The translations under genes were made by a program, and so were the position numbers. The notes under the pieces were generated by a model, which had not been told where the DNA came from, ran no database searches, and worked only from the letters and a program-made list of their open reading frames with translations. Positions 7,911 to 15,080 of a stretch of 64,000 nt of DNA are shown in pieces. Position 1 is the first letter of the stretch. Each line of letters starts with the position of its first letter. This DNA is from a virus: positions 1 to 64,000 of IMG/VR virus record IMGVR_UViG_3300012039_000002; one strand, given 5' to 3'.

Positions 7911-7923
7911 ACTGGAGGATTGC

Positions 7924-8148
7924 ATGATCAGACAAAGCACAGTGATGGCTTGCAGAACACTTCGAGATGCACCTTCGGCTCCAGAAGCAAATGTAGACAT
8001 TACATTGTTTGCCAATTACTATGGCACAGTGCAAGAATCTCATCAGTTCAACGACCCTGCTCTTTACACTGACAAGGGTTTGTGGGAGAGGTTAAAGATC
8101 GAATTAAGAGAAATGAAAATTTTCAGGAGAAACAAAAAGCATGCTTAA
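7924..8148 (+). CDS. Hypothetical protein
   Basis: 74 residues, SD ggagg. It overlaps the following deoxyribosyltransferase-like gene by 8 nt. Not recognised. Confidence 0.55.
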   Translation: MIRQSTVMACRTLRDAPSAPEANVDITLFANYYGTVQESHQFNDPALYTDKGLWERLKIELREMKIFRRNKKHA

Positions 8149-8596
8149 AATGATTACTGTGTATTTGTCGGGCCCGATGTATCTTGGCAAAGAACAAGCG
8201 ATGTCGTGGCGCGATGACATCGAATTTCATTTGATTAAGTGGAATAATGATGTTGGACAACTTGCAAGGATTAGAATTGAAACGTTGAATCCTTGCAATC
8301 GATGGCTTGAAAAGGGTGGCGAACTTGAAGCTGAAGGACCATATGTTGTTCAGATGGACAAGATGGAGATCGCTAAGTCCGACGTCTTAATCGTCAATGC
8401 AACTAATCCTGGTTGGGGCACTCCAATGGAACAATTTATTGGGTGGCAATCTGGTAAAATGGTTATATGTTTTTCCGATTGCGACTTTCCGTCAATTTGG
8501 GCTAAAGCTCATAGCCACAAGATGTGTCGTACTCACATAGAGGCGATTACGTGGCTGTGTAATGTCGCGTCTAGACAATTAGCAAGGGCAGTGTAA
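8141..8596 (+). CDS. Nucleoside 2-deoxyribosyltransferase-like protein
   Basis: 151 residues. The N-terminal YLSGPM strand, the later MEIAKSDVLIVNATNPGWG segment and GTPMEQFIGWQSGK match the Rossmann-like nucleoside 2-deoxyribosyltransferase fold, which holds the catalytic Glu (GTPME, about residue 98) and a nucleotide pocket. Family members move deoxyribose between bases or hydrolyse modified deoxynucleotides, so a role in salvage or nucleotide sanitising is plausible. A DUF4406-type relative with no proven activity is the main alternative. It ends in a TAATG overlap with the radical SAM gene. Confidence 0.7.
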   Translation: MLKMITVYLSGPMYLGKEQAMSWRDDIEFHLIKWNNDVGQLARIRIETLNPCNRWLEKGGELEAEGPYVVQMDKMEIAKSDVLIVNATNPGWGTPMEQFIGWQSGKMVICFSDCDFPSIWAKAHSHKMCRTHIEAITWLCNVASRQLARAV

Positions 8597-9501
8597 TGAA
8601 TCCTTATAATATTTGCTACTGGGATATCTCGGGCGTGTGCAACGCTGCTTGCAAGTATTGTCCTAGTGGAAGCAGAAACCTTTTGGGAAATATACACAAG
8701 AAGCAGGCAGGATTTCTATCATCAGAGAATTTTAGCGACGGCTTGATTTTTCTTAGAGACAAAGGAGTTATTGATCCAAAGTCTACGCACATGGGTCTTT
8801 ATAGCTGGGGAGAGCCGTTTCTACATCCGCAATTTGAAGAGATGATGGACGTCGTTTCGGACTTGCATTTCGGCTATTCACTTAGTACCAATGCATCAGT
8901 AGTAAAAGAAATACCAAGGCTAGCTCTTCTTAAGCTAATGGAGATAAAATTTTCAATGCCGGGCTTTAGCCAGACAAGTTATGATAAGCAGCATGGGTTT
9001 AATTTTGAAACAATTTGCAGAAACATTATCGATACAGTTAATTATATCAGATGGTTTACTCCAAGTGTTTCATTTAGCTTAGTGTTCCAAGTGTACGAAT
9101 CTAATAAGCATGAAATGTACGAGGCTCAATCATTCAGTAACAAGTTGGGCATGCATTTTCAGCCCATTTGGGCTCATCTTACTGGTCTTACAATGCCGAC
9201 GATGGGACCGCCACAGCCAAATGATTTTTGTGTTGATGTATGGGACGAAATTAAGCGCCAGCAACCACCCAATTGGCTATGCATGCAATACGACATATTA
9301 GTTCTGGATGAATATAGTAACGTTGTTCAGTGTTGCGTTTCAGAAAGATCTATTCCAAGCTATGTGTTGGGTAACATCAAAGAGATTGATTTTGAGAATT
9401 TGAGACATCTGCGCGAAAGCAATCCTATGTGTAAGCAGTGCATCGAATCGGGAACTGGTTTTTTAGCCCACCACGTAAGTGGCGCATTTAAGAGGATATG
9501 A
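8596..9501 (+). CDS. Radical SAM protein with SPASM-like C terminus
   Basis: 301 residues. CNAACKYC at residues 15-22 is the CxxxCxxC motif that holds the SAM-binding 4Fe-4S cluster; the partial TIM barrel follows, with GLYSWGEPFLHP as the GGE-type SAM motif. A second set of cysteines in the last 60 residues (QCCVSERS, then CKQC) fits a SPASM or twitch auxiliary cluster, as in peptide-modifying maturases. Substrate is not known. No small precursor peptide gene is obvious beside it, though several very small genes are near. Start overlaps the preceding stop. Confidence 0.8.
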   Translation: MNPYNICYWDISGVCNAACKYCPSGSRNLLGNIHKKQAGFLSSENFSDGLIFLRDKGVIDPKSTHMGLYSWGEPFLHPQFEEMMDVVSDLHFGYSLSTNASVVKEIPRLALLKLMEIKFSMPGFSQTSYDKQHGFNFETICRNIIDTVNYIRWFTPSVSFSLVFQVYESNKHEMYEAQSFSNKLGMHFQPIWAHLTGLTMPTMGPPQPNDFCVDVWDEIKRQQPPNWLCMQYDILVLDEYSNVVQCCVSERSIPSYVLGNIKEIDFENLRHLRESNPMCKQCIESGTGFLAHHVSGAFKRI

Positions 9502-9502
9502 T

Positions 9503-9781
9503 ATGCCATATATTAAGAAAGAGCAGAGAGAAAGAATTCTTAAAGAGTTTGGTCATGGAACTAAATACATTGTGATAGATGCTATCAATCTCTCGGGCGA
9601 ACTGAACTACGCTATTACAGTGCTTCTTAATAGATGGCTTGAACGAAATGGCGTCAACTATACAGAACTCAATATGCTAATGGGCGTGCTTGAATGCGCT
9701 AAACTAGAACTGTATAGACGGATTGCCGCCCCGTATGAGGATGAGAAAATACAACAGAATGGAGATGTTTACCCTGTATGA
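9503..9781 (+). CDS. Conserved phage protein (MPYIKKE / YRRIAAPYEDEK family)
   Basis: 92 residues from ATG 9503. It starts MPYIKKEQR and ends GVLECAKLELYRRIAAPYEDEK, the two hallmarks of a small protein conserved across many unrelated phages (DUF6899-like, from memory). Its function is unknown. It is followed by a 4-nt overlap. Confidence 0.7.
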   Translation: MPYIKKEQRERILKEFGHGTKYIVIDAINLSGELNYAITVLLNRWLERNGVNYTELNMLMGVLECAKLELYRRIAAPYEDEKIQQNGDVYPV

Positions 9782-9945
9782 AAACTGTTACTATTAACAA
9801 AACGATACACGCTGTTACGTATAGATGTATCAAAAGTACAGTTTGTGGCATGCCAATTCCTGAGAACTCGTTGTTCCTTGAAAGAAAGTCTCTTTGGGAG
9901 ACAACCTGCGCTAAGTGTAAGAAGATACTCTCGCCCTTAAAATAG
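9778..9945 (+). CDS. Small zinc-binding hypothetical protein
   Basis: 55 residues with Cys17, Cys23, Cys44 and Cys47 (ending CAKC), probably one zinc site. ATGA overlap with the previous gene. Confidence 0.5.
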   Translation: MKTVTINKTIHAVTYRCIKSTVCGMPIPENSLFLERKSLWETTCAKCKKILSPLK

Positions 9946-9948
9946 TTG

Positions 9949-9977
9949 TGTACAATCAAGACTCCATTTGATATAAT
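9949..9977 (+). promoter_or_regulatory. Promoter, TGTACA-N17-TATAAT
   Basis: TGTACA at 9949-9954 and TATAAT at 9972-9977, 17 nt apart, directly upstream of the DNA ligase gene. Confidence 0.8.
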
Positions 9978-10003
9978 GTTTTTATATTAATTAGGAGGTG
10001 CAT

Positions 10004-10975
10004 ATGCCCGTCCAGCCGCTTCAACAGATTGCCCCACAAGTTGCCAGAGGTAAGTTCGATGAGTCCTTATGGGCTAATCAGAACTATGTTGCTCAAGAGA
10101 AGCTCGACGGCGAGCGCTTCAAAATGCATTTCTTTGAAAACGAAAACAGGTTTGATTCCCGTTCGATTTCCAAGAAAACTGATCGCTTTACTGAGAAAAC
10201 GGACAACGTACCACACCTTCGTGACTTTGTAGTGCCCTCGTTGAACGGTACAGTTCTTGATGGCGAAATCAAGTTTGGTGGAGATAGCATGTCAACCTCA
10301 ACCATAATGGGCTGTTTGGCCGATGAAGCTGTTAACCGTCAGCGGGAAGCGGGAAAATGGGTTAAGTACTATGTTTTCGATATCATTTTCTTTAAGGGCA
10401 AGGATGTAAGAGATCTTTCATTCATCAAAAGAATGGAGATTTTGCACAAGATATTTAATGACTATTTAGCCTGTAGCACAAACTTTATTTTGCCAGTATA
10501 TACATATGATCACAAGAAACAGTTTTGCGATGATGTCTGGGCTCATGGAGGCGAAGGCGTCATCCTCAAAGATGTTAGAGCTCCGTATACTGACAAGAAA
10601 GCGTGGGTCAAAGTTAAGGCACAGGCGACCTATGATGTCGTCGTTATGGGCTACGAAGAGCCTGAGGCTGAGTCGATTAAGAAGGGTGATGACAAGGCTA
10701 CCATTACTAGACTGGCAGCGAATGGTTGGATTGGCACAGTCGTTTTCGGACAGTATAATAATGGTGAATTGCAGTGCTTTGGTAAGTGCTCCGGTATGAA
10801 CGATGCTGATAGAGAGAAGTTCTCTAGGAATAGGGAAAAGATGTTGGGCACGGTCATTAAGATCGAGGCTCAATCAAGAATCCCTAAGACTGGTTATTTC
10901 CGGCATCCTCGGTATCTTGGCATCAGGGAAGATAAGAACGCTGACCAGTGCTTGTTTTACGAAGGAGAGAAATGA
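10004..10975 (+). CDS. ATP-dependent DNA ligase
   Basis: 323 residues from ATG 10004 (SD taggaggtg). Nucleotidyltransferase motifs are in order: motif I EKLDGER with the adenylated Lys (about residue 31), FDSRS (motif Ia/III region), LDGEI (motif III/IV), YVFDIIF, GEGVILKD (motif IV) and WVKVKA (motif V), followed by an OB-fold domain with RIPKTGYFRHPR near the end. It seals nicks in phage DNA during replication and repair using ATP. It has its own promoter and stands just before the tRNA array, apart from the minus-strand replication operon. Confidence 0.93.
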   Translation: MPVQPLQQIAPQVARGKFDESLWANQNYVAQEKLDGERFKMHFFENENRFDSRSISKKTDRFTEKTDNVPHLRDFVVPSLNGTVLDGEIKFGGDSMSTSTIMGCLADEAVNRQREAGKWVKYYVFDIIFFKGKDVRDLSFIKRMEILHKIFNDYLACSTNFILPVYTYDHKKQFCDDVWAHGGEGVILKDVRAPYTDKKAWVKVKAQATYDVVVMGYEEPEAESIKKGDDKATITRLAANGWIGTVVFGQYNNGELQCFGKCSGMNDADREKFSRNREKMLGTVIKIEAQSRIPKTGYFRHPRYLGIREDKNADQCLFYEGEK

Positions 10976-11172
10976 CCACTACAGTAAAACAACTGATTGA
11001 ATGGCTCAAAACGCAGGACGAAAACAAGCCAATCCATGTCATGCGGGAATACCACTGTGGTGGTTACATGGGCTATGCAACTGAATTTGTCGATCTTGTG
11101 ATCCCTGACGAGCATGATTATTCCCCAAATGCAGATGTTTACGATACGTGGATTTCTTTTGGTGAAAGATAG
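10972..11172 (+). CDS. Hypothetical protein
   Basis: 66 residues beginning MTTTVKQLIEWLKTQD, which recalls short phage proteins that share the TVKQLIEWL start. ATGA overlap with the ligase gene. Function unknown. Confidence 0.65.
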   Translation: MTTTVKQLIEWLKTQDENKPIHVMREYHCGGYMGYATEFVDLVIPDEHDYSPNADVYDTWISFGER

Positions 11173-11175
11173 TCG

Positions 11176-11204
11176 TTTACAATCCTCTAGTTTTATGATA
11201 TAAT
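11176..11204 (+). promoter_or_regulatory. Promoter, TTTACA-N17-TATAAT
   Basis: TTTACA 11176-11181 and TATAAT 11199-11204 with an extended TGA, 17 nt apart. It drives the 11228 gene and possibly the start of the tRNA array. Confidence 0.75.
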
Positions 11205-11227
11205 GATTTAGATGATGGAGGTGGTGA

Positions 11228-11713
11228 ATGGCTAAGAAGCCTCGTGTAAGAGTTACTGAAGAGAATATAGCAAAAGCACGCAAGAAGATTAAGGAAACCC
11301 CAAAGAGGGGTAGATGGCCAAGATTTACTGACATTCATAAGTGCGACTTGTCTGACTATATTTCGTGTTTCAACAACCCTGAGCTTGTAATTTATCACGA
11401 GAAATATAAGAACGCTTGTTTCATAAGAATATTAGAATCTTGGGGACAAATAGTTCTAGTTAAGGACAAGTGGCATCCCGAACCGACACGAGAAGTAAAA
11501 ACGCTGGCTACCATAAGATTTTACTGTGAATCTTGGTCGCCGGATAGTGCTACTCCGTTAATAGACACTGAGTGCATGTATAGATGCGATAGAGTTTCTT
11601 GTCCTTATTATAGGAAGGGTTTCATAACAGAAACGCTTAAAAACAAGACATTTGCTGAAGATATTAAACACGAACTTAACAAACAACATAATATAAAACA
11701 AGAAACCGAGTAG
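11228..11713 (+). CDS. Hypothetical protein with Cys pair
   Basis: 161 residues, very basic N terminus (MAKKPRVRVTEENIAKARKK) and a CMYRCDRVSCPYYRK cluster near residue 120 that could bind zinc. SD ggaggtgg. It is the last protein before the tRNA array; nucleic-acid binding is likely from charge, otherwise unknown. Confidence 0.6.
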   Translation: MAKKPRVRVTEENIAKARKKIKETPKRGRWPRFTDIHKCDLSDYISCFNNPELVIYHEKYKNACFIRILESWGQIVLVKDKWHPEPTREVKTLATIRFYCESWSPDSATPLIDTECMYRCDRVSCPYYRKGFITETLKNKTFAEDIKHELNKQHNIKQETE

Positions 11714-11819
11714 ATTTTAGTAATATAATATATAGTCACGAAGATTAAAGAGGTCGGGTTTGCGGTTATCCACCCAGGGTTGCTAGCACCTGATTGAGGG
11801 TTTTGAAAAAACCGCGCAC

Positions 11820-11893
11820 GCTTACGTAGCATAACGGCTTAATGTCCTACCCTGTCACGGTAGTGGATGCCGGTTCGAATCCGGTCGTAGGCG
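11820..11893 (+). tRNA. tRNA-Asp(GUC)
   Basis: Acceptor GCTTACG pairs with CGTAGGC (11886-11892). The anticodon loop reads CTGTCAC. The T-arm is standard (GGTTCGAATCC). The discriminator G is followed by CAT, as for most tRNAs here. Confidence 0.93.
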
Positions 11894-11956
11894 CATCGCT
11901 CACCCACCAAAGTGGGAGGAGTGTTCGGAGCCGTCTTACAAAGGCGGTTCCAGTAT

Positions 11957-12032
11957 CCGGGTGTAGCTCAGTCTGGTTCAGAGCACTGCGTTTGGGGCGC
12001 AGGGGTCAGAGGTTCGAATCCTCTTACCCGGA
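11957..12032 (+). tRNA. tRNA-Pro(UGG)
   Basis: Acceptor CCGGGTG/TACCCGG, anticodon stem CTGCG/CGCAG with loop TTTGGGG, standard T-arm, discriminator A, then CAT. Confidence 0.93.
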
Positions 12033-12056
12033 CATGGGTGATGGTAGAAGCAACGA

Positions 12057-12072
12057 TAGGGTTCGATCCCTA
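12057..12072 (+). other. Orphan T-arm
   Basis: TAGGGTTCGATCCCTA is a perfect tRNA T-stem/loop, but no matching 5' acceptor or anticodon arm fits upstream because tRNA-Pro ends at 12032. It is probably a remnant of a deleted tRNA. The rest of 12073-12232 holds small hairpins and an 8-bp helix (ATGCTATC/GATAGCAT) but no gene. Confidence 0.4.
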
Positions 12073-12232
12073 CAATAGCAGAAAGCCTGATCCCACAAAC
12101 AATTGGGACATGGGTTATTTTCCCCTTTCTCCCAAGGCTCTGTGTTCTCTGCGGAGGCAGTCTACGAAGGATGCTATCACTTTTGTAGGACACGCTCCGG
12201 TAAACAGCCAGCACGGACGATAGCATATATAT

Positions 12233-12309
12233 CTACGTGTAAGTCAGCCAGGATCTAGACGACTCGGCCTGGAACCGAGAGGACGCTGGTTCGAATCCAG
12301 CCACGTAGA
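12233..12309 (+). tRNA. tRNA with central anticodon UGG (Pro?), C33
   Basis: Perfect acceptor CTACGTG/CACGTAG and anticodon stem CTCGG/CCGAG; the 7-nt loop CCTGGAA puts TGG at 34-36 and C instead of U at 33. GGA (Ser) would need a shifted loop, and the 5-nt variable region argues against Ser. Discriminator A, then CAT. The identity is uncertain. Confidence 0.75.
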
Positions 12310-12317
12310 CATAGTAT

Positions 12318-12360
12318 ACTCACAGAGCCTCTATTTATAAGCGCAAACGCTGTGAGTTTT
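12318..12360 (+). terminator. Hairpin followed by T-run between tRNAs
   Basis: ACTCACAG (12318-12325) pairs with CTGTGAGT (12350-12357), with a small inner hairpin AGCG-CAAA-CGCT, followed by TTTT. It may terminate transcription or mark a processing site. Confidence 0.4.
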
Positions 12361-12362
12361 AT

Positions 12363-12433
12363 GGCCTCATAGGTAATTGGTATACCGTCACGTTTACACC
12401 GTGAAGTGGGTGGTTCGATTCCATCTGGGGCTA
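12363..12433 (+). tRNA. tRNA-Val(UAC)
   Basis: Acceptor GGCCTCA/TGGGGCT with a G1-U72 wobble, anticodon stem TCACG/CGTGA with loop TTTACAC, standard T-arm. The discriminator A is followed by ATG, not CA. Confidence 0.9.
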
Positions 12434-12486
12434 ATGTTCACTTTTCTTGTATGTTCATGAGACGTGAACATGTAGTAAAAATGAAC

Positions 12487-12562
12487 GGTGGTCGTGGTGA
12501 AGAGGTTTTAACACGGTTGGTTGTGACCCAACTATGCGCGGGTTCGAATCCCGTCGATCACC
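12487..12562 (+). tRNA. tRNA-His(GUG)
   Basis: G-1 at 12487 faces discriminator C73 (12562), the His identity pair. Acceptor GTGGTCG/CGATCAC. The anticodon loop is TTGTGAC. CA follows the discriminator. Confidence 0.92.
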
Positions 12563-12579
12563 CAGAAACAGGAGGCATC

Positions 12580-13116
12580 ATGGACAGCAGAGTACTTCTC
12601 TTAAATTCAAGCTACGAACCAGTAAGCCTTATCAGTGCCGAGCGTGCTATTGTGTTGTGGTATTCAGGTAAGGTCACTGTTGTAGCTGAAAGAGATATTA
12701 CTTGGAGATCAGTTTCTGTTGCCATCAAGGTGCCTTCAGTAGTTAGACTTATAAACTATGTGAGAGGACTTACTGGTCTTCGAAACATTGTAAAGCTCAC
12801 TAGAAAGAACATTCTTCTTAGAGATGCTTATACTTGTCAGTACTGCGGTAAGAAAGCTGGCCCTGACAAGCTTAACATCGACCACATCGTCCCTAAGGGC
12901 CAGGGTGGTAAGAGTGAATGGACCAATTTGGTGACTGCATGTATCCCATGTAATAGCTCTAAGGATTGTCAGACGCCAAAGCAAGCAGGCATGACTTTGA
13001 GAAAGTCGCCAAAGAAGCCAGACTTTTTGGTGTTCACTATTCATCGTCATATCAAGAACGTTCCAGAGGATTGGAGATCATATCTCTACTGGAATACGGA
13101 AATAGATCAAGCGTAA
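12580..13116 (+). CDS. HNH endonuclease
   Basis: 178 residues from ATG 12580 (SD caggagg). After a 70-residue N-terminal domain starting with LLLNSSYEPVSL comes an HNH core: CQYCGKKAGPDKLNIDHIVP, then WTNLVTACIPCN. It has the DH of the first His motif, the central Asn, the second half and two CxxC zinc pairs. This matches the stand-alone bacterial and phage HNH family of this length. It could be a homing-type or DNA-processing nuclease. It sits between tRNA-His and an RNA leader, a typical place for mobile nucleases. Confidence 0.85.
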   Translation: MDSRVLLLNSSYEPVSLISAERAIVLWYSGKVTVVAERDITWRSVSVAIKVPSVVRLINYVRGLTGLRNIVKLTRKNILLRDAYTCQYCGKKAGPDKLNIDHIVPKGQGGKSEWTNLVTACIPCNSSKDCQTPKQAGMTLRKSPKKPDFLVFTIHRHIKNVPEDWRSYLYWNTEIDQA

Positions 13117-13119
13117 TGG

Positions 13120-13148
13120 TGTACAAATAATTCTACTTGTGATATAGT
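13120..13148 (+). promoter_or_regulatory. Promoter, TGTACA-N17-TATAGT
   Basis: TGTACA 13120-13125 and TATAGT 13143-13148, 17 nt apart, directly after the HNH gene. The first coding region downstream starts 580 nt later, so the transcript begins as noncoding RNA and tRNA. Confidence 0.7.
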
Positions 13149-13154
13149 AGAATC

Positions 13155-13212
13155 ATAATCAGGAAGCCCTTGATGTTGGATGGGCGTTAATAAACTCCTC
13201 CCTCCTGGTTAT
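13155..13212 (+). ncRNA. Hairpin RNA at a transcript 5' end
   Basis: ATAATCAGGA (13155-13164) pairs over 10 bp with TCCTGGTTAT (13203-13212) and encloses a GCCC/GGGC hairpin. It starts about 7 nt after the -10 box at 13143, so it would be the 5' end of the RNA. The following 13213-13540 has further short stems (for example CCCTG-GATT-CAGGG) but no gene that I can see. Confidence 0.5.
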
Positions 13213-13541
13213 TGTGGCAAGACTCGGCAGACTACCGTTGAAGCCGTTCGCCCTGGATTCAGGGGATGGTGGAGGAATCTGGAAGGGATAGCGGCCGCTT
13301 ACCTTCACGGTCTGATCAACCGCTTGGGCCGATGGTGGGGATCCGAATCCGAGATATAATCGATCCCATTTATTACCCTTGGTTGCCGGAGCCAAATTGA
13401 AAACCGGCGGTTGTGTAGACTAATTAAGGTTTAGGGTAAGCCTCCTGAGTAGCCTAGAGGGCGAAAAGGTGATTTCTCGAGATAAAAACCCTTTTAGTTT
13501 AACTGTGGTTAGAGCGTTAGTAGGTTCATCATTGTTGGCTC

Positions 13542-13590
13542 ATAAAAGCAAGACTAGTTGCCAGATCTAGAAATTAAAACTGGCTTTTAT
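13542..13590 (+). promoter_or_regulatory. Hairpin directly before tRNA-Glu
   Basis: ATAAAAGC (13542-13549) pairs perfectly with GCTTTTAT (13583-13590); an inner GCCAG/CTGGC stem is a partly competing alternative followed by TTTTAT. It ends at the first base of the tRNA and could act as processing element or intrinsic terminator. Confidence 0.5.
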
Positions 13591-13663
13591 GGACCCATAT
13601 ACTAATGGTTAGGTAACGGGCCTTTCAAGTCCGGAGCGGTGAGATCAATACTCCCTGGGTCTA
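13591..13663 (+). tRNA. tRNA-Glu(UUC)
   Basis: Acceptor GGACCCA/TGGGTCT (G1-U72), anticodon stem CGGGC/GTCCG with loop CTTTCAA. The T-arm has loop ATCAATA and one stem mismatch. Discriminator A, then AT. Confidence 0.85.
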
Positions 13664-13698
13664 ATTATTTATTCAAGCTTAACGCAAAAAGTTCGAAT

Positions 13699-13729
13699 TA
13701 TCTCCTAATTTAGAATATAAGGAGATAAT
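13699..13729 (+). promoter_or_regulatory. RBS-sequestering hairpin before a homing endonuclease
   Basis: TTATCTCCT (13699-13707) pairs over 9 bp with AGGAGATAA (13721-13729), hiding the SD aggag and the A of the ATG. The loop aatttagaatata is shared with the leader of the second homing endonuclease at 23066-23093. Homing genes in T-even phages use the same trick to silence early translation. Confidence 0.7.
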
Positions 13730-14387
13730 GATGAATTGTGAAAAATGTAATAAAGAACATGACGGCAAGTACGGTTCTGGTAGATTCTGTTCTCGGAAAT
13801 GCGCCAATAGTAGAATTCGTTCAGAAGAAACTAGAAAGAAAATCGCATTAAATACTACGTATCATTTTGTCGAACGAGTTTTGTTTAAGTGTGCTCATTG
13901 TAAGAAAGAAGTAATTTTTAAAAAATCTTATTTAAAGCTAAAGAAAACGGGATGTTGTTCTAAGTGTTTTCGATTGTCTAAAGAATATAAGAAAGCATTA
14001 AAGAAGGGCTGTTCCAGTAACGGCGGATATAGAGTCGGTTCAGGAAATGGTTTAAGAGGAATATATCAAGGATTTTGGTGCGACTCGTCTTGGGAGTTAG
14101 CTTTTGTAATATATAATATTGATCACCAAATTTCGTTTGAGAGAAATAATAAGCCGTATGTATATGAATTTGAAGGGCGGAGAAGGTATTACCCAGATTT
14201 TATTATAGATGATGTTTTCTATGAAATCAAGGGCTATCATTTTCCAGAAGCCACAAAGGCGAAGTTGAAGTATTTTCCGCACAAAATAGTTTTAATAGGG
14301 AAAAAAGAGATTAAGCCGTATTTAGAATATGTTGAACAAAAATACGGAAAAGATTTTGTAAGGCTCTATGAAGTTTGCCCTCATTAG
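13728..14387 (+). CDS. Probable homing endonuclease (zinc finger, NUMOD3, PD-(D/E)xK-like)
   Basis: 219 residues. Residues 1-30 hold CEKCNKEH and CSRKC, a small zinc finger. SEETRKKIALN (about 35-45) is a NUMOD3-type DNA-binding motif. A second Cys set (CAHCKKEV, CCSKC) lies near 55-80. The C-terminal half has WCDSSWELAFVIYN, YYPDFII and YEIKGY, the E..D..ExK pattern of EDxHD or PD-(D/E)xK homing nucleases. The coding region runs into a tRNA-like element; the TAG lies in that element's anticodon loop. Its SD is buried in a hairpin. Confidence 0.8.
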   Translation: MMNCEKCNKEHDGKYGSGRFCSRKCANSRIRSEETRKKIALNTTYHFVERVLFKCAHCKKEVIFKKSYLKLKKTGCCSKCFRLSKEYKKALKKGCSSNGGYRVGSGNGLRGIYQGFWCDSSWELAFVIYNIDHQISFERNNKPYVYEFEGRRRYYPDFIIDDVFYEIKGYHFPEATKAKLKYFPHKIVLIGKKEIKPYLEYVEQKYGKDFVRLYEVCPH

Positions 14388-14419
14388 GCATGGGACGAGG
14401 TTCAACTCCTCAAAGGGCG
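14363..14419 (+). tRNA. D-armless or truncated tRNA with CAU anticodon
   Basis: From the 3' side it looks like a tRNA: T-arm GAGG-TTCAACT-CCTC, anticodon arm TTGCC/GGCAT with loop CTCATTA, discriminator G followed by CAT. The 5' part lies in the homing endonuclease codons; GCTCTAT (14363) can pair with AAAGGGC with one mismatch, leaving only GAAGT where a D-arm should be. Either a D-armless tRNA-Met or a gene whose 5' half was overwritten by the nuclease. Confidence 0.45.
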
Positions 14420-14719
14420 CATATGCGCGGTGCCAGAGTGTGTGATGTCCATCGATCACAATGGGCGCTTAGGAAGTCGGGAAGCGGCGCATGGCTAGAA
14501 GGAAACGGTAACGGTGTGGAGGATTGGGACAACCCTGACTCTTTCCCAGTCCAAGCGCGAAGTCGGTCGGTAGCTCACTCTAATGAGCAGAAGGCGGCCG
14601 CTTGAGTGTAAAATCACTCATCTACGTTGAGAGGTGGCGACGGCCACTTTGAGTAGATTGCCGGAATAACCTATTCTTTGGGCCAGTCCGATGCAAGCTA
14701 AAGCATCGCCCGCATATAT
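14420..14719 (+). other. 300-nt structured spacer without a recognised gene
   Basis: Contains a 12-nt palindrome GCGCATATGCGC directly after the truncated tRNA, a 9-bp hairpin (GGATTGGGA/TCCCAGTCC), a stem ATCTAC/GTAGAT around GTGGC-GAC-GGCCAC, and GATGC/GCATC. A 76-codon open frame across it has no SD and unlikely composition. It may be processed spacer RNA. Confidence 0.4.
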
Positions 14720-14793
14720 GTCCCTGTCATCTAGCAGGCTAAGGATGGTGGCCCCTCAAGCCATCCACAGGGGTTCAAATCCCCTCAGGGACA
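14720..14793 (+). tRNA. tRNA-Glu(CUC), C33
   Basis: Perfect acceptor GTCCCTG/CAGGGAC. The Glu-type D-arm reads TCATCTAG. The anticodon loop CCCTCAA gives CTC at 34-36 with C at 33 instead of U. Standard T-arm. Discriminator A, then CA. Confidence 0.85.
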
Positions 14794-14837
14794 CAAACAG
14801 GGGAAGCGATTATCTGTATAAAATATACGCTTAATAC

Positions 14838-14921
14838 GCCGTCGTAGACATCTATGGAGGGTGGCCAGGCTGTAACCCTGGCGTCTATGAGGCCATCTAG
14901 GTTCGATTCCTGGCGGCGGCA
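14838..14921 (+). tRNA. tRNA-Tyr(GUA)
   Basis: Acceptor GCCGTCG/CGGCGGC, anticodon stem CCAGG/CCTGG with loop CTGTAAC, long variable arm (class II) as expected for bacterial Tyr, discriminator A, then CAT. Confidence 0.92.
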
Positions 14922-14957
14922 CATGGCGTGGATAATCCGACAAGGGTTAGAGACGGG

Positions 14958-15000
14958 GTTGACAAGACCTGCGGTCACCAGAATTAACTGGCACGTCAAC
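14958..15000 (+). ncRNA. Small three-way junction before tRNA-Lys
   Basis: GTTGAC (14958-14963) pairs with GTCAAC (14995-15000). Inside are hairpins GACC-TGC-GGTC and CCAG-AATTAA-CTGG. The fold ends 2 nt before the tRNA. It could be a processing signal; chance is possible because the arms are short. Confidence 0.4.
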
Positions 15001-15002
15001 AT

Positions 15003-15077
15003 GGGCTTGTGGTGTTAATGGATTAGCACACTCGGCTTTTAACCGATGGGGTGGGGGTTCGAGTCCTCCCAGGCCTA
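15003..15077 (+). tRNA. tRNA-Lys(UUU)
   Basis: Acceptor GGGCTTG/CAGGCCT (G1-U72), anticodon loop CTTTTAA, standard T-arm GGTTCGAGTCC. The discriminator A is followed by AT. Confidence 0.9.
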
Positions 15078-15080
15078 ATT

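Noticed and set aside
11895-11955. tRNA-Val-like anticodon segment (TCTTACAAA between CCGTC and GGCGG)
   Set aside because: The stem register does not centre TAC and no acceptor or T-arm matches; it is only a hairpin.
11842-12223. Open frames across the first tRNAs
   Set aside because: They run through tRNA-Asp and tRNA-Pro, have no SD and are explained by the tRNA sequence.
12040-12232. Permuted tRNA (T-arm at 12057 before a TGCTATC helix at about 12171)
   Set aside because: Only 5 of 7 acceptor pairs form between the two parts, and permuted tRNAs are not known in phages.
12233-12309. tRNA-Ser(GGA) reading of this gene
   Set aside because: No long variable arm, the loop centre gives UGG, and a proper tRNA-Ser(GGA) exists at 22646.
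14375-14605. 76-codon open frame after the first homing endonuclease
   Set aside because: No SD, overlaps the CAU element and structured spacer, composition unlike neighbouring proteins.
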